Source: JABMQB01 sp963666575 (lineage in GTDB: Bacteria > Bacteroidota > Bacteroidia > Bacteroidales > Prolixibacteraceae). From it: 64,000 nt of DNA. Shown in pieces: positions 63,863 through 64,000 of the stretch. How positions within the stretch are numbered: position 1 is the stretch's first letter; every line of letters starts with the position of its first letter. The notes beneath the pieces were generated by a model. The model was not told where the DNA came from. It did no database searches and was given only the letters and a program-made list of their open reading frames with translations. The position numbers and the translations under genes were made by a program. The stretch spans positions 186,001-250,000 of the forward strand of contig CAXXYG010000025.1 in assembly GCA_963666575.2 (NCBI GenBank), in the 5' to 3' direction.

Positions 63863-64000
63863 CTAAAATTTAGGTTCCCAGCCTGGCTCGTACTCGCGTC
63901 CCCATAACTTCATGGCATCGCGGTCGTATATGCGCCCGGTTTCAGAATCAATATCAAAACCTTTGCCAATACGGTAACCAATATTAGCGTAATGGGTCAT
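63863..64000 (-). CDS. Partial: C-terminal end of a probable Gfo/Idh/MocA oxidoreductase
   Basis: The minus-strand frame is open from the window edge to a TAG at 63863-63865, giving 45 residues (starting MTHYANIGYRIGKGF, ending EPGWEPKF). Secreted Gfo/Idh/MocA proteins of Bacteroidota typically end with an HxANIxYRxG block and a late Trp-rich tail, which this resembles. The Met at the window edge may be internal; the start lies outside. A terminator follows at 63797-63832. Confidence 0.6.
   Translation of the reverse strand: MTHYANIGYRIGKGFDIDSETGRIYDRDAMKLWGREYEPGWEPKF

Noticed and set aside
1..64000. tRNA, rRNA, CRISPR array, riboswitch or prophage
   Set aside because: Reading the gaps showed no cloverleaf, regularly spaced repeats, known aptamer pattern or phage genes; gaps are mostly AT-rich spacers with hairpins.

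Overview
The window looks like chromosomal DNA from a member of the Bacteroidota, probably Bacteroidales/Marinilabiliales-like. This rests on low G+C, a PorP/SprF - OmpA - CHU_C secretion cassette, two large proteins with type IX (Por) sorting tails, DUF3098/DUF2723/DUF6807-type proteins, and several -7 boxes of the form TAnnTTTG, one with a correctly spaced upstream TTTG. No rRNA, tRNA, CRISPR array or prophage was seen.

Layout. (1) 1-2.7 kb: two tandem secreted proteins built from GH2-like jelly-roll modules, then a convergent RNase H. (2) 2.9-8.5 kb: a four-gene efflux operon (HlyD adaptor, MacB/FtsX-type permease, TolC, second HlyD adaptor) with no ATPase gene and a sigma-54-like -24/-12 site upstream. 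(3) 8.5-11.4 kb: amino-acid permease, O-methyltransferase and MscS channel on the minus strand. (4) 11.8-18.5 kb: a heavy-metal efflux locus with a His-rich exported protein, a His-rich RND adaptor lipoprotein, a CzcA/CusA-type pump and a TolC-type channel. (5) 18.5-24.6 kb: GH16 glucanase, HAD phosphatase, AEC carrier, COG0523 GTPase, TauE-type permease, glyA and a small membrane protein. (6) 24.7-28.8 kb: a tight minus-strand operon (GntP permease, RidA, D-threonine-aldolase-like PLP enzyme, M19 dipeptidase) that looks like uptake and catabolism of a D-amino-acid or hydroxy-amino-acid compound. (7) 29.0-30.65 kb: a complete IS1634-type insertion sequence with 13-bp inverted ends and a 29-bp target duplication. 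(8) 30.7-45.1 kb: a surface/secretion region: PorP/SprF, a PorE-like OmpA protein with a SPOR-like tail, a CHU_C adhesin, a 1211-residue repeat protein, a PQQ-propeller lipoprotein and a 1031-residue beta-helix/repeat protein. (9) 45.5-55 kb: PepD, a lipoprotein, MazG, an uncharacterised protein, an MFS transporter, a serine hydrolase, and a DUF3098 - sigma factor - membrane protein trio. (10) 55-64 kb: DUF2723 membrane protein, PhoH, PurC, a TlpA-like thioredoxin, a Gfo/Idh/MocA oxidoreductase, a cytidylate-kinase-like protein, a DUF6807 protein and the 3' end of a probable second oxidoreductase.

Most genes fall into known families. The points most worth a second look are the ATPase-less efflux operon and its sigma-54-like site, the IS inserted at a hairpin just upstream of the D-amino-acid operon, the T9SS cassette with a shortened type B sorting domain and a SPOR-bearing OmpA protein, two giant proteins sharing one C-terminal architecture on either side of a propeller protein, and a family of near-identical hairpins around 41.7-45.5 kb. 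Start codons were moved inward from the longest reading frame where a signal peptide, a family N-terminus or a promoter box decided the matter; these cases are noted in the entries.
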